NCBI RefSeq assembly: GCF_000203815.1
Contig: NW_004457715.1
Coordinates: 124,001 to 188,000, forward strand
Source of the DNA: Cavenderia fasciculata
Taxonomy: Eukaryota; Evosea; Eumycetozoa; Acytosteliales; Cavenderiaceae
DNA length: 64,000 nucleotides
Direction: 5' to 3'
Of this stretch, positions 1-10,533 are shown piece after piece (the first letter of the stretch is position 1; every line of letters starts with the position of its first letter). Made by a program: the position numbers and the translations under genes. Under the pieces are notes generated by a model. The model ran no database searches. It was not told the DNA's origin and worked only from the letters and a program-made list of their open reading frames with translations.

Positions 1-1
1 A

Positions 2-1590
2 TATATTGGAGGATTTTGTTTATTAGTTGGAAATATAACTGGGCCTGGATTAGTAGAGATTGCATCGACTTATCAACATGGTGGTTGGATTCTGTCGACA
101 TTGGCATTTATTGGGATGATGATGTTGAGTGGACTGGCATCATTCTTTTTGATAGAGTCGATGGCTGCTCTACCGGGTAATCCAAGGTTTCAGTTGAGAG
201 TAGAGTTTGTCATGTTGTGTAAATTCTATTTTGGTAAGGTTGGCTATGTCCTGGCACAGATATTTATCAATGTCAGTTTGCAAGCAACCAATATCGCATC
301 GATTATTATTTGTGCACAAATGGTAGACAGTCTACTCATCTTTATCTTTGGCAAAAGTTGTGGTGTCCAATTATACCCTCATCAACGATGGACTTGTGTT
401 GAAACTGAGAGTTCAAGTACCTCTCCATTTGCAGATTACTATATGCTATTTACTCTTGGGTATCTAATAGTATTGGTTATTATCATACCATTAGGTATTT
501 TAAATCTTGAAGATAATATTATTGTTCAAACTAGTAAGTCAAAATCTAAAGTCTAAAAAATCTAAAGTATAAAAAAAATAACAATCATAAACTAACCAAC
601 CTTTTTAATTTACTTTTAGTTTGCTTTATATTGATGGTAGCAATTGTAACAAGTTGGATTATAATGTTTATTATTAATGGATTGGAACCAACCAATTTAC
701 CTGCGATAGGCGATAAACTTGGAATAAGTAAAATCCTTGGCAATGTTATATTTAATTATGCTTATATTACTACTCTACCTTCTTATGTTAATGAAGTTGT
801 ACGTATCTCTAAACAATTAAACAAAATTAATAATAATATTTATTTTTATTTGTTTTTTTTAGAAACCAACAGTAAATATAAAGAAATCAATATTTTCGGC
901 TACAGTATTTTCAACATTTATATTTATGATGATTGGTATATTTGGATCTTTGGCATTTAGTAATATGCCATATGACAGTGATATTTTGAGTATGATTAAT
1001 TCAACGAGTCATGCCAATGTCTTTTCGAGAGTGTCGGTCTATATCTTTCCATTTATCGTGTTGGCCAGCTCCATCCCAGTGTTTAGCATCATTGTTCGAT
1101 ACAATCTCACACAGAATCGATTACTCAAGAAACCAGTGGCCATTTTCATCTCGGTCATCCTTCCATGGATCATTGTCATCCCATTCATGACTGGTGAAGG
1201 TCTAATCAATATTATCGATTGGGCTAGTCTATTCTTTAGTTCAACTTCCAATTTCATCATTCCACTTTTAATTTATTTAAAATCTTTACATTTTAGATCA
1301 AAGAATTGTAAAACAAAAAACAAAAAACAAATCAATTTATTATATTTATACTAATATTTATTTCTTTTTACTTTTTAGTTTTAACAAATGAACAAAAAGA
1401 AATTATAGATTCATTGGCACAAGATACAATCGATTGGGAAGAAAATGAAGTTATGTTGTTTGAAGACAAGAATCAATTCAAGGGACTAAAAGGTGTATCT
1501 AAAATAGTGACCAGACGAATTGCTTGGGTTTCTTTAATCATATTTACTTTATTAATTATAGTTGTTACCATTTTCAATATCATTGGTTAA
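2..1590 (+). CDS. Amino-acid transporter (AAAP/SLC38-like), 3' part
   Basis: Membrane transporter of the amino acid/auxin permease type, probably moving amino acids across the plasma or a vesicle membrane. The gene enters the window already open. Exons are 2-533, 620-798, 863-1307 and 1379-1590, with phases 1, 0 and 1 that all rejoin cleanly; 455 residues are visible and the start lies upstream. The first visible residues contain GPGLVEIASTYQHGGW, matching the unwound first helix of this family. About ten hydrophobic segments follow, with a large loop around HQRWTCVETES and a hydrophilic stretch (EQKEIIDSLAQDTIDWEENE) before a final C-terminal helix ending in TIFNIIG. Donors are GTAAGT, GTACGT and GTAAAA and all acceptors are TAG after T-rich tracts. 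Family call is fairly firm; the substrate is inferred only from family. Confidence 0.85.
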
Positions 1591-1680
1591 ATAAATGAAA
1601 GAAAAAATGCAATAATTACAGAGAAACAAAAAGAGAGGGTTTCTGTGGCATTCGGAACTTGGAATATAGTGTGTTTTTGA

Positions 1681-1812
1681 AACTTGAGAAGTTTTAAGAT
1701 ACTGGAGTCTGTATGTTCTAACCGAAGCCTGTCCCATCCCTGTTTATGCAATGTTTATCAATGTAGTATACCCGAAGACATGTTTTAAAATTTACTATCC
1801 TTATGGGATTGA
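1681..1812 (-). repeat. Dispersed repeat, copy A (short)
   Basis: Shares with copies B and C the segment containing ACTGGAGTCTGTATGTTC and, about 100 bases on, TTATGGGAT. Read on the minus strand the block begins with AATCCCATAAGG and ends near AGACTCCAGTAT. It has no coding capacity. Copies differ by many substitutions and small indels, so the repeat is not new here. Confidence 0.6.
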
Positions 1813-1842
1813 AATACTCGCTTGTACATCAATAAATAAAAA

Positions 1843-2135
1843 AGTGAGGAGGGTAAAAAAGTGAGGAGGGTAACTGAGGAACCAGAGATTAGTTGATTGG
1901 GTACTTCTTTAACCACTAGTATCCCGAAAGTGGGTTTTTGCTGGAATGTGAGCAAACCTCAAGAGGTAGTTCTACATCGACAGTAAGATTGAGATGAAAC
2001 TTGTTTAGAGTTTAATACTGGAGTCTGTACTTTTTTACTGATGCCTTGGCCCATCCGATCACCAAGAATCAGTAGTATCTTAGTAGACTATACATCGATT
2101 GGTAAACATATGTAGATTGTTTCTTATGGGAAAGA
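1843..2135 (-). repeat. Dispersed repeat, copy B
   Basis: Aligns with copy C (32303-32653) over most of its length. Shared blocks are GTGAGGAGGGTAACT at one end, ACTTCTTTAACCACTAGT, AATACTGGAGTCTGTA, CTTGGCCCATCC, a GACTATACATCGAT block, and TTATGGGA at the other end. The GTGAGGAGGGTAA end is itself tandemly doubled (1843-1872). On the minus strand the block starts with TTTCCCATAAG. Identity of the repeat is unknown. Confidence 0.65.
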
Positions 2136-2311
2136 CATTTTGGTTGTATTGTACGAAACTTGCGAATAATTGTAGAATGTCACTTGGCTGAAAACAAAAT
2201 AAACATCGTCATTGTTATATTTATATTTTGTTTTGTGCAGTATAATAACGCTCGTATATTTACTATACTACTTTTAAATATAATCTACATTCTCTGTCAC
2301 ATTGATTATAC

Positions 2312-2383
2312 AAGTGGGTTTTTGCTGGAATGTGAGCAAACCTTAAGAGGTAGTTCTACATCGACTGTAAGATTTAGATGAAC
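2312..2383 (-). repeat. Dispersed repeat, partial copy D
   Basis: Nearly identical to 1927-1999 inside copy B: both hold GTGGGTTTTTGCTGGAATG followed by TGAGCAAACC, AAGAGGTAGTTCTACATCGA and TAAGATT. A 72-base internal piece repeated some 310 bases downstream suggests local duplication of part of the repeat. Confidence 0.7.
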
Positions 2384-2432
2384 TATGTTATCATCTTTAA
2401 TGTTTAAATCACATTTTCATTAACTAATTCTT

Positions 2433-2512
2433 CCATGGAACCAGTCACTTCATTGGATGGGTAATTAAACCATCTAATAATATCCAGGTTGATATTCGCC
2501 GTAGTAGGATGG
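2433..2512 (+). pseudogene. Relic of an F-box/FNIP-like gene
   Basis: About 80 bases join two segments that lie more than 1 kb apart in the full-length family members downstream: AGTCACTTCATTGGATGG (the SVTSLD segment) and CCAGGTTGATATTCGCCG (the QVDIRR segment). This looks like a member reduced by a large internal deletion. No open frame remains. Confidence 0.55.
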
Positions 2513-2948
2513 TACCAACAAATAATTATCAACAACAGAACTGACCGATATTGCATTAATTGAAGATATCATATGATGAGACAGAATGATGGGTGGGGTT
2601 CTCAGTTTATGTGTGGTGTTCTAGAGATAAGGAGAACGATTCGCCCCTCCAACCACCCGATCACTGAATCGATCACATGATCATCACCAGTTGGCTATAG
2701 CTATCTAGTTAGTATGAGTGAGGGAGGGTCGGTGGATTGATACCGTCGCTCACGTGTATCAATCAAACTCACCTCATATATTTTTATAATATCCTCTTCT
2801 TCTCTTTGTCCTCTTCTCCACATCCCAACGACCCCTCACAGCACAACACATAAATAGTTACAACAGTCGACTAACTACATAGATAATCAATTAACACAGA
2901 TAATATAATTATATTTATAATAGTAATAATAATAATAGTAATAATAAT

Positions 2949-5005
2949 ATGTCAGTAGTTACAAAAGATAGCAAAGAAGTCTTGGACCTTATCGGGGGCA
3001 TGTTCCCAGGGTATCCCGCCGGTCACAATATCGAAGATATCATGAATCAGCTTGAAAATGGTACCTTGCCAACAGTTCCAGATACGAGCGTCACTCCTCC
3101 CGTCAAGCCACCAACCACGACTACTCCTCCCGTCAAGCCACCAACTACCACTACCCCTCCAGTCACCCTTCCTCTCAGAGACAGCCGATTCTTTGTTGGT
3201 TACACCAAAAAATCTAACGAAGTCTTCAATGATGAGTTGCTTCCAGTCCCACCATTACCTACCCCTGCAGGTGGAAAAGCAGCTGCGATTACCGTCAAAA
3301 CAGTCGTCAAGAGAGAGGCCGTACCAGACTTGTTACCAGCTTGGAACCCCGATTTTGTGGTGCCTCCTTTTGATGTCAATCGTAAAGATCCAACGATAAC
3401 AGATGATGAAGGATTAAAGATAATCAACAGCTTCTCTGTTTTTGAAGGTTCAAAGAATGTACGTATTTATTATATATTTATATATATCTAATTATATTTA
3501 TTTATTTTTTAATATTAATCTTTTTTTTTTTTCAATTATTTTTGTTTTTATTAGGTTGTAGCAGAGAATGCTAATAATTATTTCTTGGAGAACATGTTAC
3601 TCTACTCTGATCCAAATAATGAATTGTTGCAATTGTTTGGTCTCTCGAAACCAAAGCTGAGTCAGAACCGTTTGGATATTTGTGATGAGCCAAAGGTTAC
3701 TCTCTGGTACTCCTACTATTCCTTCTATTATCTACCATTGATCGTTGCCAATGGAAACTATTCAGTCTCTAAAAAGATTAATGCCAAGTTTTGCAAGGAC
3801 AAGCTTCACTACCTTGAAACTGATGTATCTTTTGATGTATGTAAAAATAATAATAATAATATTGAATCTTATTTAATTAATATTAATTAATTAATTAATT
3901 TCCCTTAATCTATTTTTTTAGAATACATATGCCCATCAAAGAATGTTATTGTTCAAGTACGCATTCTGTGAAAAGAATCAATGGATGCAGAAATTCCAAA
4001 AGAGCGCAGGCCGTTGGTTACCGTTGTATGTTGATTCTTTGAACAAAAATCTATTTAGCAAGGTTTCAAAGTTGCAGGGAAGATCGGCCGAACAATTCCA
4101 AGCTTTCATTGTCAATGTCAAGGCCACCCTAGATATCCTCGATCCAACCGGCGAGACATCCAAACATACAATCAACAGCATTATCGGCGCCTCCATCTTT
4201 GCCAATTTGGACCAAAAGAATTCTATCAAGGATACCCCGGTCAATCGTGAAATTATCAAGGATACTATCCAACGTCTCATCGATCGAGTTAACGACGGCA
4301 AAGTTGAAGAGGGTGAAGACCTAGATTCAATCACAATTGGCAAGGACCTCATTGCTACATTGGGAGGAAGTGTAGGAGGCGTCCGTGAGCTTCAGAAAGC
4401 GATCCTCGCCACACAATTTGAGTCTATTGGTGGTCCCGACATATCAAATGGATACGATGTCTACTTGAAAGCTGTTGGTGCACGTGTTATGAACAAGATG
4501 CAGATACAGGCCTCCAATGTCAACAAGTTTGCAAAATTCCTTGGTCATATGTTCAAGGTTTGTCAAGTATCGGTTATTATCTATTCAATCACCAATTGGG
4601 ACAAGCTAGATGCATACAACAAAACCTTCTTCTCTCTCGATATTCTCAATATCGCATTGGATTTGGCATCAAGTTCAACCGAGGTTGTTCCAAATGCATT
4701 CAGAAAGATTGGTGCTGTCATTGGTGTCCAACTCAACAAGCTGCCTGCCGCCGACAAGGTACTCACCATTATGGAGAATGTCTTCACCACTGATTTAGCC
4801 ACTTTTGTAACAACTCGCTTTAGTCCTGCTCTTATGGCTATCAGTGCCATCAAAAGTGTCTATGACTGTGTACAAGATGCAAAGGTAAGTAATTTAATAA
4901 TAATAATATTTAAATAATATTTAAATAATATTTATTATTTAATCTATTTCATACCCCCTGATTATTAATAATTAAATTAATGTAATCCCCTTTTTATTTT
5001 CCATA

Positions 5006-5051
<46 letters not shown>

Positions 5052-5365
5052 ACATAGGCTGGTAACATTGGTGCACTCGTAATGGATGGTGTATCGGCAG
5101 GTATTGGGCTTGGTGTAGCCTTGGCAATCTTTGGAGGATGTGCTTGTGCAGGTATAGTATTATTATTAGATTAAATTAAATTTATGTACAAACCAATCAA
5201 TTTATTTATACAATTCAATTTCAATTCTATCTCTCTCCTATAGGACCTTTGGCACTACTTGCAGGTGGTGTTTTATTGGCGTTGGCTGGTATAAAATACA
5301 TCTTCTTTAGTCCCAGCAACGATCAGATATTCTATGACAAGATTTACAAGGATCTTAAACTTTAA
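2949..5365 (+). CDS. Uncharacterised 656-residue protein with Pro/Thr linker
   Basis: Function not recognised. Exons are 2949-3458, 3555-3836, 3922-4884, 5058-5151 and 5244-5365, giving 656 residues. Residues 50-78 are a Pro/Thr linker with repeated KPPTTTTPPV units. The middle (residues 170-585) is a well-ordered, mostly helical region rich in Lys and Asn, and the C-terminus has two Gly/Ala-rich hydrophobic stretches (IGLGVALAIFGGCACAG and LALLAGGVLLALAGIKYIFF) that could be membrane-inserting. No signal peptide is seen. The two hydrophobic stretches straddle intron 4, whose phase is 1. The ATG is preceded by an A/T-only leader, and no earlier in-frame ATG is evident. Probably an amoeba-specific cytosolic or membrane-associated protein; that is inference only. 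Confidence 0.75.
5010..5050 (+). repeat. (TTTC)n microsatellite in intron 3
   Basis: About ten TTTC units form the polypyrimidine tract immediately before the acceptor at 5056-5057 of the 656-residue gene. Length variation here would change the acceptor context. Confidence 0.9.
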
Positions 5366-5436
5366 ATTATTTTTAATTTGAATTGATCAAACTATGTGAT
5401 ATATTACACAAATAAAAGATGATAAATAGAAGAAGA

Positions 5437-5466
5437 AGACTTTGCTTTTATAAAAGATTATTCAAC
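5437..5466 (+). pseudogene. F-box segment relic
   Basis: CTTTTATAAAAGATTATTCAACCTAC matches the strongly conserved F-box stretch GACTTGTAAAAGATTATTCAACC (CKRLFN) of the FNIP-like genes in this window. Nothing else of the gene is left around it. Confidence 0.5.
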
Positions 5467-5668
5467 CTACAATAATCTTAGAATAGGAAAATAATATTTA
5501 TTAAATATTTGTTTTTTAATCTCTAGCTGTATAGATCTATATCTATTCCAAATTATATTCTAATTTAAAATTTTGTTTGAAAGATAATTAATTAATTATT
5601 CGTTCATAAATCCTCAAACTATTATTTTCTTTTCTATTATATATCATCGACTAAGTACTACTATTTTG

Positions 5669-6802
5669 ATGATACAAACAGAGATGAAAGAAGAAGAAAA
5701 TTATTTTAAAAAGATACCAACTTTTATACTAGTTAAAATAATCAATCATGTGACAGAGAGTGTAGACAAGGTGTGTCTATTATTGACTTGTAAAAGATTA
5801 TTCAACCTATTGGATCAAATGTCTGATGTGTTGAATATTACTAGAAACATTGGTTTGAGTTGTAGCAATGATAGAGTCTCTGGAAAGGTTGAGGCATCAA
5901 AAATTATCTTGCCCCAAAATCTATTGTCTTTTTCTCTTAAACAATTCACAATTGGTAACTTGTCAAATGAATTCTTTCCAAGATATGACATTAAACCAAA
6001 CAGCTTTTAGATCTCTTTCAAGTCTGACTCAATTGGCAATGTTATCAATCTTAACCTATTCAGAAGATATTCCAGTGTCGATTATTCCATCAAGTGTAAA
6101 GACACTTGAAATTAGAATGACAGGAGTGTTTGGTCGTGAGATGGTGACAATCCCTGACACTATAGAATCACTCAAGTTGTCAGGCTATCAAATGACAAGG
6201 GTCAATACTCTACCAACCTCAATTACAAAACTGGTGCTTGACAAACCATCTCTATTCAATATGAGTGTACCAATCACTCTTCCAAGCAATGTACAAGAGT
6301 TTACTTTTATCCTTGGATATATTCATTTGGATGTCAAATATATTGAGTTTTTATATCCTCCTAATCTTAGATTCATTGATTTCAGTCATCAAGGAGTCCC
6401 CTACAAACCAACTAATATTCCAACCTCTGTTAGTGAATTCAAATACCAAGTTTTAAATATATTGTTTGGATAAATAATAATACTAAGTTTCGTACTAGAG
6501 TCCACTCTGTTGGCGATGATGACGGTCTAATATTCCTATCAACTCTTAAAAAATTATCTGTACACATGGACATTGTGAGAGGAATCGATAGGTGTTGGGT
6601 ACTTCAATTAAACTATGTAATCAATCAAACAAGTGTAGAGACTCTAGTCATCGAAGCATTTCATTTCCAAGTTGATATTCGTCGTAGACTGGATGGCCAA
6701 AATAGAAATGTATTGATTGTTGGTAAATCTCTCAATGGTGGAATTATGCATCAACAAATTGTTCAACGTATTGAAGAAATGAAAAAGATATCTTTATTTT
6801 AA
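5669..6802 (+). pseudogene. F-box/FNIP-like gene, frameshifted
   Basis: Host F-box protein family of dictyostelids: an N-terminal F-box-like helical region that would bind Skp1 of an SCF ubiquitin ligase, then leucine-rich FNIP-like repeats. The F-box part reads KKIPTFILVKIINHVTESVD...CKRLFNLL from the ATG at 5669. The frame changes between about 5975 and 6010 and again between about 6455 and 6485; the three frames together give the family order: FNIP-like repeats (IPSSVKTLEI, IPDTIESLKL, LPTSITKLVL), then the C-terminal module FQVDIRR...LIVGKSLNGGI. About 150-200 residues between the F-box and the first repeats are also missing compared with the longer copies at 14358 and 16545. Probably non-functional. 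Confidence 0.75.
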
Positions 6803-6892
6803 AAATATTGATACACCTCCAGTATTATTATTCAATCTTCCTCAACCAACTGAAAGTTTATTTGATCGATCAAATTAATAAATCATAATAAT

Positions 6893-6945
6893 TCGTGTGG
6901 TGACTTGTAAAAGATTATCAACCCAAAATTAAAATTCAATCTGGA
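6893..6945 (+). pseudogene. F-box/FNIP-like relic, both ends fused
   Basis: GTGTGGTGACTTGTAAAAGATTAT (F-box) is followed within 15 bases by AAAATTAAAATTCAATCT, the last segment of the family (PKLKFNL). The whole body of the gene is gone. Such end-to-end relics also occur at 2433-2512. Confidence 0.5.
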
Positions 6946-7004
6946 ATAATAAATATAAATATAAAATATATTAACCTTGATTGAATATTTATTTTATTGT
7001 TTAT

Positions 7005-8266
7005 TTATTGAAATGATGCGACTGTCGAAAATGGAACTGTAGCAGTTGATGGAACGATGTAGAAAGTTTCTTGTGGAATGGTATTTGGGATGACCGAGGA
7101 CTTTACCTTTTGAGTTGCGAGATTAAAGATATCGACGTAGAGTTGGTCTTGGGCAGGGTTGAGGATAATGAGTGATCCAGAGGCAGAGTCATAGATGAAT
7201 GGTTGGATGGTTCCCTTGAACAACTTGTTTGAGCTAGTGTCCTTGTAGATGATATCAACTTGAGTGGTCTCAAAGTCGACAGTGGCAATATTTACTCCGG
7301 TATTGGTATCCAAGGTGGCCAAGTAGAGTTGATTGTTGTAGTAGATGAGTTGTTGAGTTCCATAGAATACTTGAGTATTATCTCCTGTGAGGATGACCGA
7401 TGTGTAGGTGTATTGACTGAAAGAGTATTTGACGAGACCAATAGTGTTACCAGTTTGATAATAAACATAGTAATAGTTTGAACCATCATAAGCACCAATT
7501 GGTGAAGTAGTAAATGAACCATCAACACCCAAAGAAATTGCTTCACTAAAAAAATGGAAAAAAAATAATAATAATTAAAATCAATCATTTTTAAGAATTT
7601 AATATTTAAAAACACATACTTTGGAATATCTTGACCGAAACCTAATGGAATAATAGCCAAAGTTCCATCATTATTTGATAGAGCGAGACCGGCTACATAA
7701 GCAGTTAAAGTGTTTTGATCCCAGTAAATTGGTTGTTGTCCAAATCCAAACCCGAATCCTTGTGGTGGCTGACTGTATACCGTGGTAAATGTCTTTGACT
7801 ATAAAGGTTTAAATAGAGATAGAAAAAGATTAAAATTATTTAATTTCTTATTTAATATATTTATTATTTTTGTTTTTATACATACCTCAATTGAAAATGA
7901 GCTTACAATATTGCCAGAACTTGGAGCACTACCAAGAGTAAGAATATTGGTATCATTGACAGCTAAAATTCCCCAAATTGAAAAGTATTCCGATGTGAAT
8001 GTAGCATTGTCAAGGGTAGCTCCATCACTTAATCTGATGACACCATAGTTGAAAACACCAGCAGTCTCGTAAGAGTCTTGAATGTATTGGATGGCAGTTG
8101 GTTGAGAATACTAAAAAAAATTATTTATCAATAAATAAATATAAAAAAGAAATTAGTAAGTAAGAATAGTCAAGATGACTTGATATTGTTTGTTATGATT
8201 AAAAAAAAAAAGGGTACATACAACTCCAACCAAGAATAATAAGGCAAAAGTAAATAATAGTTTCAT
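7005..8266 (-). CDS. Secreted protein of the tandem trio, copy 1
   Basis: Unknown function; probably secreted. Exons on the minus strand are 8266-8222, 8110-7886, 7798-7620 and 7545-7005 (phases 0, 0, 2), giving 329 residues. The start MKLLFTFALLFLVGV is a typical signal peptide, and intron 1 lies right at its end. The remainder is beta-rich with many Tyr, Thr and Asn residues. Landmarks shared by all three copies are RLSDGATL near residue 40, IGAYDGSNYYYVYY in the middle, IIYKD...QPFIYD and, near the end, VKSSVIPNTIP. No transmembrane segment follows the signal peptide. Alternating short hydrophobic strands could form a propeller-like fold, but no known domain is recognised. Confidence 0.8.
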
Positions 8267-8779
8267 TGTATATATATAATTATCTGTTGTTTTGAACAAT
8301 GAATGAACATGAAAGGACACGGGTCGTTTTTAAACGGAACACAAGCCTTAATCATTTTCATTTAATACATAAATATCTTTTAAATTTTTCCAATACCCAG
8401 ATATTTTCAACAAGATTTTTTTTCGTGTCACATCATCCCCATCCCCATTAACTAAATATATATATATATTTGGGAAATGATCAGGTGAGATCAGCGCACA
8501 TTCCGTTGTAATGAAGAATGTCTTTATTTTTTGAATGTATTTTTATCAAGAAAGGATGGGTCGCGACTTTAATCAACAAGTGAATCTAGGTAACTCCTGT
8601 ACATTTTCATAATCCCGTAGTTATTTTTATTGGATTCCCAAAGATTTCCTAATGTAGAATGATATCCATTCTATTTTAAATATTTTTTTTGGATATTAAT
8701 GATATTATTATGAGTTCAATATTTATTTAATTTATAACATTAACAAAAAAATTATTATTATTATTAATATTTTTTTTGT
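8267..8779. other. Spacer between secreted copies 1 and 2
   Basis: Contains the promoter of copy 1 (minus strand, above 8266) and the 3' end of copy 2. A/T-rich with a TATATATATA run near 8458-8471. No additional gene or repeat is seen. Confidence 0.5.
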
Positions 8780-10039
8780 TTAAAATTGACCAGCCGAAAC
8801 TGAAATAGTTCTAAGTGTACCAATTGGGATTGTGTTTGTAAATACTGATGACTTTACTTGGAGAGTAGAAAGAGAAAAGATATCGACAAAGAGGTTAAGA
8901 CCGTTGACATTGAGAATGGTGATAGTACCAGTGTTGGAGTCAAATACAAATGGTTGGACCAAGCCTGAGAAACTCTTCTTTTGATAGTTGCCGTCTTTGT
9001 AGATGATGGCAAAGTCACCACTTTCAGGAGCAATCGTTGCAATGGTGACACCCCATTTAGGGGTGAGTGTGGCCAAAATGACTTGACCGTTGTAGTAATA
9101 CAATGATTGAGTTGCAGAGTTTGGTCCACCAACAGCATCAATCTCGACAGCTTGGATTGACGAATCGGCAAATGAATAACGAACAAGACCAAGTTGGGAA
9201 CCAAGATTATAGAAAATATAATAATAATTGGATCCATCATAGGCACCCAATGGATTACCATTAAATCTTGCAGTAGCATTTTCACTAATCCCTAAATCAA
9301 CTGGTGTACTATAAACAAATAAATAAATTAATAAATAAATAAATAAATAAATACTTATATATTATATTATTATTATTATTATTATTATTATTTACCTTTG
9401 AGAGGTTTTACCAAATCCAAAATTGAGGATAGCCAATGTACTATAAACATCAGTTCCAAAGTCGATACCGGCAGTTGATACTACAGAGTATTTTTGGTTC
9501 CAAACAAATGATTGAAGACCCAATGAATATCCAAATTGGATGTTTGCATTACCATATTGAAGACTATATTCATTTGCCTTTTAAAAAATTAGAGAGGTGT
9601 GTCAATAAATAAATAAATAAATATATGTGTATATTTGTTCTTTGGTATAGTTGATTACATACTTGTGGATTATAAACAACAACATTGACTTTGTTTGGTG
9701 GGAGGTTACCAATAGTGACGATGTTACCAGAGTAATCAGTCGATAGGTAACCCCAAAGGTTGTATTGTTGATTATCAGTATTGGAGACATTGTAAATTGT
9801 TGCACCATCACTTAATCTTAGAACTGTATAATTGATAATACCTAAAGTTGGTGAATTAAAGTATTGAATTGCTTCTGGTTGTTGAGCAAACTATAAAGAA
9901 GAGGAAAGATTGTTGAATTAATAAATATATACATTTATATACACTAACTAGAACATAGTTGATTGTTATATTTGAATATACATACTGCAACAACAAGTAA
10001 AGATAATAAAACAATTGATATTATTACTATTGACTTCAT
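8780..10039 (-). CDS. Secreted protein of the tandem trio, copy 2
   Basis: Paralogue of copies 1 and 3. Exons are 10039-9986, 9890-9663, 9577-9396 and 9308-8780, with the same four-exon structure and the same phases (0, 0, 2) as copy 1; 330 residues. The signal peptide reads MKSIVIISIVLLSLLVVA and ends exactly at intron 1. Family landmarks are RLSDGATI, GAYDGSNYYYIFY, IIYKDG...QPFVFD and VKSSVFTNTIP. Sequence identity with copies 1 and 3 is moderate, so the duplication is old. A TATAAATA string lies 82 bases upstream (10121-10128). Function unknown. Confidence 0.8.
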
Positions 10040-10533
10040 TTTCTATTTTTGTTTGTTTGTTTGTTTGATGATGTATTTAAGTAAATGATTGATTGAATGT
10101 GATCATCATGATTGTGATCTTATAAATACCCTCTGGTTTAGGTTCACACCATTCTAAACGAGAAAAAACAACAACAACAACAATAATAATAAAAGATAAT
10201 TATTATTATTCGAGAAGTCCTAACTTCAAGATCATCTTGCAACCCTCCCCTTTTTAAAAAATTAAAAAGAAGAAAATATCTGAATTAAAAATATCCGGGT
10301 TTAGAGAGTAGGGTATTTCTTCTCGAGTATTCTCCTGCGTTGATAACTAGGATTGAACACTCACTTTGTAAAGATTAAAGAATTAGACTCTAAGTACACA
10401 TCATTGGATAGAAAAGAAATCAATCAATAATCATATTTAAACATAGAGTTTTCATGTTAAGAGATAAGTATGACCAACAATAGGAAGAAAACAACAACTT
10501 GTTAAATTATTAATTAATTATTTATTTAATAAT
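10040..10533. other. Spacer between secreted copies 2 and 3
   Basis: Promoter of copy 2, with TATAAATA at 10121-10128, and the 3' flank of copy 3. A short (CAA)n/(AAT)n run lies near 10168-10192. Nothing else is seen. Confidence 0.5.

Larger units (their letters stand above)
1591..2948. other. Repeat-rich spacer with 5' region of the next gene
   Basis: No gene is supported here. It holds two copies and one partial copy of a dispersed repeat, a short FNIP-family relic, a hairpin at about 2717-2772, and an (AAT/AGT)-rich leader just before the ATG at 2949. Small open frames in this stretch have no family-like content. Confidence 0.6.
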
